A stretch of DNA of 64,000 nucleotides. Source: Pythium myriotylum (Eukaryota; Oomycota; Peronosporomycetes; Pythiales; Pythiaceae). The stretch covers positions 1,426,001 to 1,490,000 of the forward strand of contig JALJCQ010000013.1 in the NCBI GenBank assembly GCA_023091665.1, given 5' to 3'. The notes beneath the pieces are model-generated. The model did not search any database and was not told where the DNA came from. It saw only the letters and a program-made list of their open reading frames with translations. This document shows, piece after piece, positions 51,532-61,664 of this stretch (positions within the stretch are counted from its first letter, which is position 1; each line of letters starts with the position of its first letter). A program made the translations under genes and the position numbers.

Positions 51532-53100
51532 TTAGGCGCCTGTGACTCGAGCGAGCATCTCTCCTTTCACAGGCAGTGTGAGAGATGTCTCAAAAGTGAC
51601 GCTCTCCGGTGCTAGTAGCTCGATGTTAAATCGCGTGAGCACGCTTGCCATCACAATCCTCATCTCCAGCATCGCCAAGTTCATGCCTAGACAGATCCGT
51701 GGGCCCGAGTTGAACGCCATGAACTTGAACTGTGACTCGTTCCGTAACTTCCCAGTGCTGTCGATCCATCGTTCCGGTTTAAACTGCTTGGCATCAGAGC
51801 CCCATATGAACTCCATCCTTCCCATGGCGTATATGGGGATTGTAATGCTTCATCCAGCACGAAGAAGTGTGCCATCTGACAGAATTACGTCTTTGCCCAC
51901 TGACTTTCCGACTCCTGGAACCGATGGGTAGAGGCGCAACGTTTCTCTCAGCGTCGCCTCCAAATAAGTCAGTTGCTGCACTTCCTCCATCGTTGGGGGC
52001 TCAGTCCGAGCCCCGCTTGCGAAGTCGGGTAGGTGCTGCGCAATTTCCGCGCGGATCTTCGCCACAACATCCGGGCGCTGGCTCAGATTGTAGAAGCACC
52101 AACTCATGGCTTGCGCAGTCGTGTCACGACCAGCGATCAGGAAATTTACGACGATGTCGCGCAGATAAGTTGGGTCGAACTGCTCACCCGTCGAGTCGTC
52201 GAAACGATCTAAGAACAGCGACACGATATCAGCACTATCGCTCTTCTTGCCGTTGAGCTGCTGGCGACGATGGAGAGATTGCGCGACAATGTCCAAGACG
52301 ATCTCGTCAATGACCGCAATGTCTTCCTTCAGTGTGCGTTCAGCTCCAAAGTTGAAAACGCGCTGCATTTTCCATAACCATGACGGCCGGAAGAACCTGA
52401 AGGCTAGCATGCGTTGGCAGCTGTCGAAAGCGCTTTGGAAGGGATGCTCCACGTCACTGTCGAGGCAGTTCATGCCGATGCCAAAGCCCATCTTGGCAAA
52501 CGCTTCGATTGTGAATTTGTTCATGACCTGGAACACGTCGATGGGGTCGCCGGAGTTACGAGCCTTCGTGAGGATTCGTTCTAGCACGACAGTGTAGCGA
52601 CGCATGCTCTCAGTCATAGTGTCACGCATGGCTCTTGCTGTGAAGAGGTTGCTAGCGGTTTTGCGTTGGTGGAGCCACTTTGCACCGTCAGTTGCGAAGA
52701 TACCATGGCCTAGCAGGTCTTGAAGTGTACCACACTCTTTGTCACCCTTCGGCATGTCGTCAAAGTGAGTCTTCATGACCTCTTCGATAAGAGGTGGTGA
52801 GCAGATAAAGACATTCTTGTGCTCCCCTGGAAGACTGAGGCTGAAAGGGTCAGCTCCGTACTGTTGGCAGAGTGACGTGATCCAGGTGTGTAGCGTCGGT
52901 AGGTTCTTGGACATTTCAAGTAGGTTGCCCAGCACAGGAAGTGTCGAAGGGAGCACTTGCGGAGCCTTTCCAGTCAAGTCAGAGGGCTTGGATCGTGACG
53001 AGAGCAAGAAAGCAACGAGGACAGGGACGAGCGCGGCGAAGCCGATGAATGCAGCTGACGACGGATCTTGGATGAGCGACTGAAATGCCGTGAGCACCAT
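51532..53100 (-). pseudogene. Cytochrome P450, array gene 14 (single in-frame TGA)
   Basis: From ATG 53100 (MVLTAFQSLIQDP) the frame is intact through anchor, hinge LPSTLPVLGN, KWLHQRKTASNLF, AGRDTTAQAMSWCF and ETLRLYPSVP, then meets TGA at 51850-51852 where paralogues have Ser (RAG-stop-SITIPIYAMGR against RAGSTVNIPTYAMGR). The same frame then reads on cleanly to the family C-terminus at 51532 with heme loop FNSGPRICLGMNL (Cys about 470). One codon is also missing in RWIDSTGK. TCA to TGA is a single change, so this is either a very young pseudogene or a base error. Truncation would remove the heme ligand. Confidence 0.85.
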
Positions 53101-54057
53101 CTTATCGAGTCGAGGGTAGTTTTGGAGGCCGATGCAAATTGTGGAATGCAACCTTCCCGACGGGTTGGTCTGCAAGAAGGCTGGTCTAGGCTGTAATACT
53201 GGCATGTTCAGAGGGGAACAACTTTGAAGCTCCGCGTACCATGTTGCTGGTTCTTCCACGAAGAGGGAAAATCCTAACGTTATCAAACGAGGCTGTCTTG
53301 GTACAGTAGTGTACTCGAACATGCGACACTCCATCACAACCGAAAGGCTGAAGCATCTGGAGCATGTTCACAACGCACCCTAGGTCGTGATCGAAGCCCC
53401 TGGGGTCATTAATCTCGAAGTGATTTCAATATCGATAGGAAAATGGGAAAACTCCAATCGTGATTTAGTCGTATCCCAGTGCCATCGCGTACAATCGAGG
53501 TGGCTATTGCCGCGTGCATTTGTTTCGGGGTACCTCCGGTCTTTGGACCGATCGATGTACTAAATAGTGAGAAGTTCGTGACAAGTTTGTCGTCGGATGC
53601 GTCGATATTTGTCCATCCACAGACGAGCCAATAGACAAAGTCAGACGAATACGGTGGCGTGATGGTCCAGAATCAGATTCGCCAACACTACGGACTGCAC
53701 TGTGCAGCACCCCAAACGAAGCAAGATGAGGCTCCCGGATGCCCTTTGATCAATCTCTTTCTGTACAGTAGATCAGGGCCATTTTATCTTCCGTGCTCAT
53801 TGAGATGGATAAGGATTTGCTGGTCTTAGAAGGCTCGTCTTCAATGGAAGCGATTTGTCCACATTGGTCAAGTTACTATTGCGGCGAACAAGCATGCAAA
53901 CTACTACTACTACTACTACAAAAGTAGAGCGGTCGAAACGCCAGGGCAGTGCCAGCTCGATACCATCTGCGCCGACTCTGTGTTCAAGAATCAAGGGTGG
54001 TTAAAGAAAATCAATGAAATGCAAGATTCCGCATGAATTCACGCCGAGACTCTGTGC
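53101..54057. other. 957-bp spacer between P450 genes 14 and 15
   Basis: No credible gene. A short CTA microsatellite (about 53900-53919) is the only pattern seen. Confidence 0.45.
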
Positions 54058-55629
54058 TTACGCGCTAGTCACGCGAGCAGGCATCGCTCCGTACACAGGA
54101 AGCGTCAGAGAGGGCTCGTAAGTCACGGTCTCCGGCGACAGCAACTCGATGTTGAAGCGTGTGAGGACGCTCGACATCACGATCTTCATCTCCAACATCG
54201 CCAAGTTCATGCCTAAGCAAATGCGTGGACCAGCGTTGAATGCGACGAACTTGAACTGCGACTCGTTGCGGATCTTGCCAGTGGTCTCGTCAATCCATCG
54301 CTCCGGCTTGAACTGCTTCGCATCGGGTCCCCAGATGAACTCCATGCGACCCATCGCATACGTCGGGATGTTCACAGTCGACCCCGCGCGGAGGAATGTG
54401 CCATCCGAGAGAACGGTATCTTCCGCCACAGCTTTACCTAGGCCAGGTACTGAAGGGTGGAGGCGGAGGGTTTCTTTCAATGTGGCCTCAAGGTACGTGA
54501 ACTGCTGCACCTCGTCCATCGTCGGTGGCTCAGTGCGGGTGCCTTTCGCGAAGTCCGGAATGTGTTGAGCAATCTCCGCGCGAATCTTTGCTACGACATC
54601 TGGCCGCTGGCTCAAATTGTAGAAGCACCAGCTCATAGCCTGCGCAGTTGTGTCACGACCAGCGATCAGGAAATTCACCACGATGTCGCGCAGATACGTC
54701 GGATCGAACTGCTCACCCGTCGAGTCATCGAAGCGGTCCAAGAACAGCGACACGATGTCAGCGCTACCGCTTTTCTTGCCATTGAGCCGCTCGCGACGTT
54801 CGAGGGATTGGGCAACAATGTCCAAAACAGTTTTGTCGATCTCAGCGACATCTTGTTTTAGTTGTCGCTCCGCTCCGATGTTGAGCAGTCGCTGGAGCTT
54901 CCACATCCACATTGGACGTAAGAAACGAATCGCAAGCATGCGCTGAGAGCTATCGAAAGCGCTTTGGAATGGGTGCTCCACGTCCGACTCGAGACAGTTC
55001 ATGTCGATGCCGAAGCCCATCTTGGCAAACGCTTCGATCGTGAACTTGTTTAGGAGCTTGAACACATCGATCGGTTCACCCGTGTCACGAGCCTTGACCA
55101 AGATGCGATCAAGTGCGACAGCATACCGACGCATGCTCTCGGTCATAGTATCACGTAGTGCACGCGCCGTGAAGAGGTTACTTGCAGTCTTACGCTGGTG
55201 GAACCACTTCGCACCATCGGTCGCGAAAATACCCTGCCCAAGGAGATCCTGGAGGTTCCCGCACTGCAGGGGGCCCTTTGGCATGGTATCGAACTTGGTT
55301 TTCATGACTTCTTCGACGAGTGGAGGTGAGCAGATAAACACCTCTTTATGTTGGCCTGGGATCGTCATGCAGTATGGCTCAGCTTTGTACTTCTCACACA
55401 GTGAGGTGAACCAGTCATGGATGTGGTGTTCGTGTTTGACGATGTCGAGAAGATTGCCCAAGACAGGGAGAGTCGACGGCAGTACATGAGCCTCTTTGAC
55501 CGAAGGGTCCGAAGGCTTCGATCGGGATGAGAAAGCGACGGCGAGAAGCACCGGGATCAGCGCCCCGAGCCCAACAAGAGCGACAGTCGTGGGGTCGTTG
55601 AAGAGCATTTCGAAGACCGTTAGCACCAT
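54058..55629 (-). CDS. Cytochrome P450, array gene 15
   Basis: 523 residues from ATG 55629 (MVLTVFEMLFNDP). Anchor 17-34, hinge LPSTLPVLGN, C-helix KWFHQRKTASNLF with Phe after Trp, I-helix AGRDTTAQAMSWCF, K-helix ETLRLHPSVP, FKPERW, heme loop FNAGPRICLGMNL with Cys 471. The first 130 residues differ from gene 16 at about two positions and the last 35 not at all, while the middle differs widely. Terminal LPVYGAMPARVTSA is shared only with gene 16. Confidence 0.95.
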   Translation of the reverse strand: MVLTVFEMLFNDPTTVALVGLGALIPVLLAVAFSSRSKPSDPSVKEAHVLPSTLPVLGNLLDIVKHEHHIHDWFTSLCEKYKAEPYCMTIPGQHKEVFICSPPLVEEVMKTKFDTMPKGPLQCGNLQDLLGQGIFATDGAKWFHQRKTASNLFTARALRDTMTESMRRYAVALDRILVKARDTGEPIDVFKLLNKFTIEAFAKMGFGIDMNCLESDVEHPFQSAFDSSQRMLAIRFLRPMWMWKLQRLLNIGAERQLKQDVAEIDKTVLDIVAQSLERRERLNGKKSGSADIVSLFLDRFDDSTGEQFDPTYLRDIVVNFLIAGRDTTAQAMSWCFYNLSQRPDVVAKIRAEIAQHIPDFAKGTRTEPPTMDEVQQFTYLEATLKETLRLHPSVPGLGKAVAEDTVLSDGTFLRAGSTVNIPTYAMGRMEFIWGPDAKQFKPERWIDETTGKIRNESQFKFVAFNAGPRICLGMNLAMLEMKIVMSSVLTRFNIELLSPETVTYEPSLTLPVYGAMPARVTSA

Positions 55630-55674
55630 GGTCGCCGTAAGCGTGGAGGTGGTTGTGTTGTGGTGGTTGATGTG

Positions 55675-55688
55675 AATTGGAGAATGAG
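55675..55688 (-). promoter_or_regulatory. Initiator-like element of P450 gene 15
   Basis: The minus strand reads CTCATTCTCCAATT, 46 bp before the ATG. Gene 16 has CTCATTCCTCAATT at a similar distance. Confidence 0.55.
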
Positions 55689-56292
55689 GACACAGGAAGA
55701 TCCTTGATCCTTCGGTCAGCGAGGCGTTCTCTTTCCTTTCTCAGATGCAGCCTGTCAAAGGAGATGTCGCACGCAACTCTGCATTCTCGCTATTGGGAGC
55801 TGCTCGGACTCAGCAGGGTACCGGATGGGGCGGATGATCGAGTTGGCGATTGGTCCCTCTTCATGAGAGAGAAGTATCAGCACGAGCCAAGTTCCTGTGT
55901 TGGTTGTCGCTTATCGCAAGTGCCTTTTTTCTCTTCCGGGGTGAAGCGACCAGATCAAACGACGGAGGACGAACGCTCGATTCGTCTTGCCCGACTAAAC
56001 TGATTTTGGTCAGGAGCACTATTTTAATGGCCATGAGCCAATCAAGTGCAAGATTGACGGTTGCACTCTCGTATCAACTCGCTCTCGATTGCTACCCAAA
56101 CTGTCATGATGACGGCCTCGGGTTGAACTTGAAGCCTATCCGGAGCGAAGAACCCCGTGATGGTGTGGAGATTGCGGTCCGGGGACGAATCGGTACGATG
56201 GCTGATGCCTTCGTCAGCCTTCGACAATCTAGACCCCTTCAGCCACGACAGCAACGCTGTAGGGGTGTGGGCGGGAGTGGCGCAAAACAAAT

Positions 56293-56333
56293 GCAGCGAA
56301 AAGCAATGTCATCTTGTCATTACTTTTCGCTGC
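56293..56333. repeat. 41-bp imperfect hairpin
   Basis: GCAGCGAAAAGCAATG and its complement (one C/T mismatch) flank a nine-base loop. It lies 38 bp from dispersed repeat copy B and may be part of the same element. Confidence 0.8.
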
Positions 56334-56370
56334 AAAACCTGGAAATGCTTCGTCACAGGAAGGACTGACA

Positions 56371-56443
56371 GCCGTTCCGATGCTCTCGCTTCGCTAGAGC
56401 GCTCAGGAGATAGTCCCAACCGCTTCGCTACTGGGCGATCGGC
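56371..56443 (+). repeat. Dispersed repeat, copy B
   Basis: Inverted, diverged partner of 51079-51151, with the same ordered blocks CCGTTCCG, CGCTTCGCTA, CTCAGGAGATAG and CGATCGGC. Confidence 0.65.
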
Positions 56444-57123
56444 AAAAAGATCCCGAGGCATAAATACTGTGAGTTAAATAATAATAAAAAAAACACTTGC
56501 TTATCATGGATTCACTATCGCATACACGTACCAGACTATAGAATTTGGTACAGTGAATACAACGCTTAACAAAGCCCCGTAAACTCTGGACACTACACTG
56601 CATGAAGTGTCCAAAGAACAGGCGGTCCCATCGCAGCACTCCGCCATCTGCTCATTCGGGTCGATGGCTTTGCCGGAACGATGATTTCCGTGGTAACGTC
56701 GTTGTCCGATAGAGTAGCTTTGATCGTTAAATAGGGTCTCAAAAACAAGTCGTAATTTTCTTGGGGTAAGAAAGCTTGGAACAAACAAAAAAGGGCATTC
56801 TTTGAAATGGTCCAATTCGATCGTGGACGTATGGATACATTCATTTTAACTGTTGACAACGGTTGATCCAATGGTTGCCGGCAATCTCAACAGCGTTTCT
56901 GTCAAGACTGATTCGTCAGAGCTAGTATTAGTCCGGGTAGTATTATTGGTCCCAACTTGTGACTTGTGTAGTCCGAGCAAGTGTCCCAATCACGACGAAC
57001 GAAAACGAATCCCCAAGGAGCGCGTGGCTAAACAATGCCTTGCTCGCATTTCTCAAAACAAATTACGCGGTGTCCAAGATTTGAAGGTTGTGAAGCGTGT
57101 GTATTTGCTGAAAGACTCGTACT

Positions 57124-58695
57124 CTACGCACTCGTCACGCGAGCAGGCATCGCTCCGTACACAGGAAGCGTCAGAGAGGGCTCGTAAGTCACGGTCTCCG
57201 GCGACAGCAACTCGATGTTGAAGCGTGTGAGGACGCTCGACACCACGATCTTCATCTCCAACATCGCCAAGTTCATGCCCAAACAGATTCGGGGTCCGCC
57301 ATTGAATGAGACGAACTTGAACTGCGACTCGTTGCGGATCTTGCCAGTAGCCGGATCAATCCAACGCTCTGGCTTGAACTGCTTCGCATCGGGTCCCCAG
57401 ATGAACTCCATGCGACCCATCGCATACGTCGGGATGTTCACAGTCGACCCCGCGCGGAGGAATGTGCCATCCGAGAGGACAGTATCTTCCGTCACTGACT
57501 TGCCAATGCCTGGCACTGAAGGGTGGAGGCGGAGGGTTTCTTTCAATGTGGCCTCAAGGTAAGTGAACTGCTGCACCTCGTCCATCGTCGGTGGCTCGGT
57601 GCGCGAGCCATTCGCGAAGTCCGGAAGGTGCTTGGCAATCTCGGCTCGAATCTTCGCAACCACGCCCGGGTTCTTACTTAGGTTGTAAAAGCACCAGCTC
57701 ATGGCTTGCGCAGTCGTGTCGCGACCAGCGATCAGGAAATTCACCACGATGTCGCGGAGGTACGTCGGATCGAACTGCTCGCCCGTCGAGTCGTCGAAGC
57801 GGTCCAAGAACAGCGACACGATATCCGCGCTACCACTCTTCTTGCCGTTTAGTTGCTGGCGACGTTGGAGCGACTGCGCGACAATGTCCATCACGGTTTT
57901 GTCGATCACTGCAATGTCTTTCTTCAGCCGCCCTTCGGCTCCCATGTTGAGTAGTCGCTGGAGCTTCCACACCCACACCGGTCGAAAGAAGCGGACTGCA
58001 AGCATGCGTTGAGAGCTATCGAACGCGCATTGGAATGGGTGCTCCATATCCGACTCGAGACAGTTCATGTCGATGTCGAAGCCCATCTTGGCAAACGCTT
58101 CGATCGTGAACTTGTTCATGAGTTTGAACACATCGATCGTTTCACCCGTGTCGCGAGCCTTGACCAAGATACGATCTAGTGCGAGAGCATATCGACGCAT
58201 GCTCTCGGTCATGGTATCACGTAGTGCACGCGCCGTGAAGAGGTTGCTAGCGGTCTTACGCTGGTGGGCCCACTTGGTTCCATCAGTTGCGAAGATTCCA
58301 TGTCCAAGGAGATCCTGGAGGTTCCCGCACTGCAGGGGGCCCTTCGGCATAGTATCGAACTTGGTTTTCATGACTTCTTCGACGAGTGGAGGCGAGCAGA
58401 CGAACACCTCTTTATGTTGGCCTGGGATCGTCATGCAGTATGGCTCAGCTTTGTACTTCTCACACAGTGAGGTGAACCAGTCATGGATGTGGTGTTCGTG
58501 TTTGACGATGTCGAGAAGATTGCCCAAGACAGGGAGAGTCGACGGCAGTACATGAGCCTCTTTGACCGAAGGGTCCGAAGGCTTCGATCGGGATGAGAAA
58601 GCGACGGCGAGAAGCACCGGGATCAGCGCCCCGAGCCCAACAAGAGCGACAGTCGTGGGGTCGTTGAAGAGCATTTCGAAGACCGTTAGCACCAT
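57124..58695 (-). CDS. Cytochrome P450, array gene 16
   Basis: 523 residues from ATG 58695. Near-copy of gene 15 at both ends, distinct in the centre (FRPVWVWKLQRLLNMGAEGRL, SKNPGVVAKI). C-helix KWAHQRKTASNLF, I-helix AGRDTTAQAMSWCF, K-helix ETLRLHPSVP, FKPERW. The heme loop is FNGGPRICLGMNL (Gly for Ala) with Cys 471, and the usual GFGIDMN is GFDIDMN, both changes unique in the array. Frame intact; activity may be altered. Confidence 0.95.
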   Translation of the reverse strand: MVLTVFEMLFNDPTTVALVGLGALIPVLLAVAFSSRSKPSDPSVKEAHVLPSTLPVLGNLLDIVKHEHHIHDWFTSLCEKYKAEPYCMTIPGQHKEVFVCSPPLVEEVMKTKFDTMPKGPLQCGNLQDLLGHGIFATDGTKWAHQRKTASNLFTARALRDTMTESMRRYALALDRILVKARDTGETIDVFKLMNKFTIEAFAKMGFDIDMNCLESDMEHPFQCAFDSSQRMLAVRFFRPVWVWKLQRLLNMGAEGRLKKDIAVIDKTVMDIVAQSLQRRQQLNGKKSGSADIVSLFLDRFDDSTGEQFDPTYLRDIVVNFLIAGRDTTAQAMSWCFYNLSKNPGVVAKIRAEIAKHLPDFANGSRTEPPTMDEVQQFTYLEATLKETLRLHPSVPGIGKSVTEDTVLSDGTFLRAGSTVNIPTYAMGRMEFIWGPDAKQFKPERWIDPATGKIRNESQFKFVSFNGGPRICLGMNLAMLEMKIVVSSVLTRFNIELLSPETVTYEPSLTLPVYGAMPARVTSA

Positions 58696-58742
58696 GATCG
58701 TCGCTATAAGTGTAAGTGGTTGTGGCTGTGAAGGTTGATGAG

Positions 58743-58756
58743 AATTGAGGAATGAG
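58743..58756 (-). promoter_or_regulatory. Initiator-like element of P450 gene 16
   Basis: The minus strand reads CTCATTCCTCAATT, 48 bp before ATG 58695, conserved in position with gene 15. Confidence 0.5.
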
Positions 58757-58886
58757 GGATTGGATCCGCGTCCTCAAGTTGATCAAGGGGGTGCACTGCT
58801 TAGGACACGTTGACCTGGCACGAATTCAATGTCAAGTCTGTCAAAGATGTCTCAGGCAGCTTCACATCGTTGCCTAGATCCTAAAG

Positions 58887-58907
58887 CCCCCCCCCCCCCC
58901 CCCCCCC
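58887..58907. repeat. 21-nt poly-C run
   Basis: Uninterrupted C on the plus strand, about 190 bp upstream of gene 16 on the minus strand. It is in the opposite base orientation to the run before gene 12. Length may be imprecise in the assembly. Confidence 0.9.
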
Positions 58908-59535
58908 GTCCGACACTCAATGGTGCATGCTGGTACTCAGCAGAATTCGAGGCAGTTTAATGACGGGCGGATTGGTCCACCACCCTCACCTGGGACGATA
59001 TCGGGCCCAACGCCGGACTCCACGAACGCTGGCTTGACGTGGCTGTATTGTACTAATCTCAGCACTGATTGGTCGGTGGACACTTTGTTTTATCAGGATT
59101 CGCAAATCAAATTGAAGAAGGTTGAGGCTGTACTTTCGCATCTGGTTGGCGAGCTCGCTTCAAGGCACCACTCGCGCCATGCGACGCTGCTGATTGCGGG
59201 CCCAACTTGCTTGATGACGGGCCCAAGAGCCCGAGTTCACCGCGTGAAGCGCCACTCCTTGCCTCTTCAAGTTGGGCTGATTACGTCCCTGAGGCAAATC
59301 ACCGGAAGTCCCAGCCCACAGATGCGTCTTCATTCAAAAGTCTGACAGACTGGAAACTTCTCTCGTCTCCTCAGCAAATGTGCTGTACACTTTTCATTGC
59401 GCTTCGCCAACTTTGCTTCACTTCCTCGGGCCACAATGAGCAAGTTGGCATCGTCACACGCCGATCAAGTTTTCATCCAAACATCCATTACTCGTGCTAG
59501 TGATCCCGACATGCTTTTGATCAGTCTCAAGACCC

Positions 59536-61107
59536 CTACACGCTCGTAACACGGGCAAGCAGCTGCCCCTTGATCGGCAGTGTTAGCGAGTTTTCGTATG
59601 TAATATGCTGGCCCGTCACAAGTTCAACGTTGAAATGTGTGACCACGCTTGCCAAGACGATCTTCATCTCCAACATCGCCAAGTTCATGCCCAAACAAAT
59701 GCGCGGACCGGCATTGAATGAGACGAACTTGAACTGCGACTCGTTGCGGATCTTACCAGTAGCTGGATCAATCCATCGGTCCGGCTTGAACTGCTTCGCA
59801 TCGGGTCCCCAGATGAACTCCATGCGACCCATCGCGTACGTAGGGATCGAGATACTCGAGCCCGCAGCGAGGAAGGTCCCGTCAGAGAGCACAGTGTCTT
59901 CGGCAACTGACTTTGGGATACCTGGCACGGATGGATGTAACCGTAAGGTTTCTTTGAGCGTCGCCTCCAGATATGTGAAGTGCTGCACCTCTTCCATTGT
60001 GGGCGGTTCTGTACGCGAGCCATTCGCAAAGTCAGGTAGGTGTTCGGCGACCTCAGCTCGTATCTTCGAAACCACATCAGGGTTTTTGCCAAGATTGTAG
60101 AAGCACCAGCTCATAGCCTGCGCAGTCGTATCACGACCAGCGATTAGGAAATTCACGACGATGTCGCGCAGGTACGTCGGATCGAACTGCTCGCCCGTCG
60201 AGTCATCGAAGCGGTCCAAGAAGAGCGAGACAATATCTCCACCGCCAGTAGCTTTGTTCATTCCGCCTTGTTGGTGACGTCTCTCCAGCGACTGTGCGAC
60301 GATTTCCATCACAGTCTTATCGACAACTGCGATATCTTTCTTCAGCTGGCCCTCCGCGCCGATCCCCAGCAGACGCTGGAGCTTCCAGAACCACGCCGGG
60401 CGAAGGAAGCGGAAGACCATCATGCGCTGCGAGCTGTCGAACGCATTCTGGAAGGGGTGATCAACTTCAGACTCGAGGCAGTTGATGTCAATGCCGAAAC
60501 CCATCTTGGCGAACGCCTCGATCGTGAACTTGTTCATGAGCTTGAACAAATCAATTGGCTCACCCGAGTCTCGTGCCTTGTTCAGGATCCTCTCGAGCAC
60601 GACAGCGTAGCGTCGCATGCTCTCGGTCATAGTGTCGCGCAGCGCGCGTGCAGTGAAGAGGTTGCTGGCAGTCTTGCGCTGGTGGACCCACTTGGGACCG
60701 TCAACCGCGAAGATACCGTGGCCGAGGAGATCGCGGAAGTTGTCTTGCAGCACGGGGCCCTTGGGCATTGTGTCGAACTTGATCTTCATGATCTCCTCCA
60801 CGAGCGGCGGCGTGTAGATGTACGTCTCGGTCGCGAGCCCGGCGACCTCGACGCTGAACGGCTCGCCTTCGTACTTGGCGCAGAGCGACGTGAGCCAGTC
60901 GTGGAAGACGTCCTCGTTCTTGACGAGGTCGACAAGATTGCCGAGGACCGGGAGCGTGGTGGGCAGGCGATGGGGCTTCTTCACGTCGCTCGTCTTGGAC
61001 CGAGTCGAGAGAACCACGGCCAGCAGCACCGGCAGCGCGGCGCCGAGGCCGATGAGCGCAGCGGTCGCTGGGTCTTGCAGCAGCGCGAGGAACGACGTGA
61101 GCACCAT
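59536..61107 (-). CDS. Cytochrome P450, array gene 17
   Basis: 523 residues from ATG 61107 (MVLTSFLALLQDP); a 52-codon upstream extension has a proline/serine leader character and is excluded. Anchor 17-34, hinge LPTTLPVLGN, C-helix KWVHQRKTASNLF, I-helix AGRDTTAQAMSWCF, K-helix ETLRLHPSVP, FKPDRW, heme loop FNAGPRICLGMNL with Cys 471. The loop HQQGGMNKATGGG relates it to genes 10, 12 and 13. It is the first gene of the array in transcriptional order, and its promoter region faces the divergent gene at 61665. Confidence 0.95.
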   Translation of the reverse strand: MVLTSFLALLQDPATAALIGLGAALPVLLAVVLSTRSKTSDVKKPHRLPTTLPVLGNLVDLVKNEDVFHDWLTSLCAKYEGEPFSVEVAGLATETYIYTPPLVEEIMKIKFDTMPKGPVLQDNFRDLLGHGIFAVDGPKWVHQRKTASNLFTARALRDTMTESMRRYAVVLERILNKARDSGEPIDLFKLMNKFTIEAFAKMGFGIDINCLESEVDHPFQNAFDSSQRMMVFRFLRPAWFWKLQRLLGIGAEGQLKKDIAVVDKTVMEIVAQSLERRHQQGGMNKATGGGDIVSLFLDRFDDSTGEQFDPTYLRDIVVNFLIAGRDTTAQAMSWCFYNLGKNPDVVSKIRAEVAEHLPDFANGSRTEPPTMEEVQHFTYLEATLKETLRLHPSVPGIPKSVAEDTVLSDGTFLAAGSSISIPTYAMGRMEFIWGPDAKQFKPDRWIDPATGKIRNESQFKFVSFNAGPRICLGMNLAMLEMKIVLASVVTHFNVELVTGQHITYENSLTLPIKGQLLARVTSV

Positions 61108-61664
61108 GGCGAGTCTGACGGTGGGAGTAGAAGAGTGTGGAGACGGAGAGAGAGAGAAAGAGAGAGGGAGCGCGACGGGAAATCGGAGATGGGCGGCGAG
61201 GAAATCAGGAAGCGACCCCGAGAGGTCGCCACGCAGGCACGCCAGAAACATTACCAACAGCAAGCGGTCGCCTCGCGTCTCAGTGCATCACGAGGCGTCC
61301 TATTACTGGGGAGAGACGGCGCGGACTCAGCGCGGATGAGCCGGTCGCGAGCGCCGCTGAGGAGATTAGTCGCTGTCGACGGCTCGACGAGGATGGTCCA
61401 CGTTGGACCGCCGCGTGCTCAGATCCGGCGGCAGAGCAGCGCCGCGCACGAACGCCTGCACCGTCCGCCGCCCGATTAGTCCGCCGTGGCCGAGGAGACG
61501 CGCGGGGCGGTCATCCAACAAGTGATACTACTACCGACGATGAAGTACTACTCCTTCGGTAAATTACCATGGATGAAACATACTGGCATATCGTTGTAAA
61601 TTACAAACCGACCGTCTCCGCGAAGTCAACTACCGGTATACGGTATACACCCGTGACCACCCGC
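61108..61664. promoter_or_regulatory. Divergent intergenic region between P450 gene 17 and the YkgJ-methyltransferase gene
   Basis: 557 bp shared by two divergent promoters. A GA-rich tract lies at 61137-61168 and a duplicated CGGTATAC motif at 61632-61648, just before the right-hand ATG. No full initiator match was found. Confidence 0.4.

Larger units (their letters stand above)
55630..57123. other. 1.5-kb spacer between P450 genes 15 and 16
   Basis: Holds the gene 15 promoter, a hairpin (56293-56333) and dispersed repeat copy B. A minus frame 56871-56593 (MDQPLSTVKMNVSIRPRSN) looks more protein-like than random but has no domain I know; it may be part of an old transposon. Confidence 0.4.
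58696..59535. other. 840-bp spacer between P450 genes 16 and 17
   Basis: Contains the gene 16 promoter, a 21-nt poly-C run and a 141-codon plus-strand ATG frame (58920-59345, MVHAGTQQNSRQFNDG) with no recognised domain, opposite to the array. I do not call it a gene. Confidence 0.4.

Noticed and set aside
51850..51852. TGA in P450 gene 14 as selenocysteine or programmed readthrough
   Set aside because: Paralogues have Ser, not Cys, at this position, and I saw no selenocysteine-insertion-like structure; a nonsense change is simpler.
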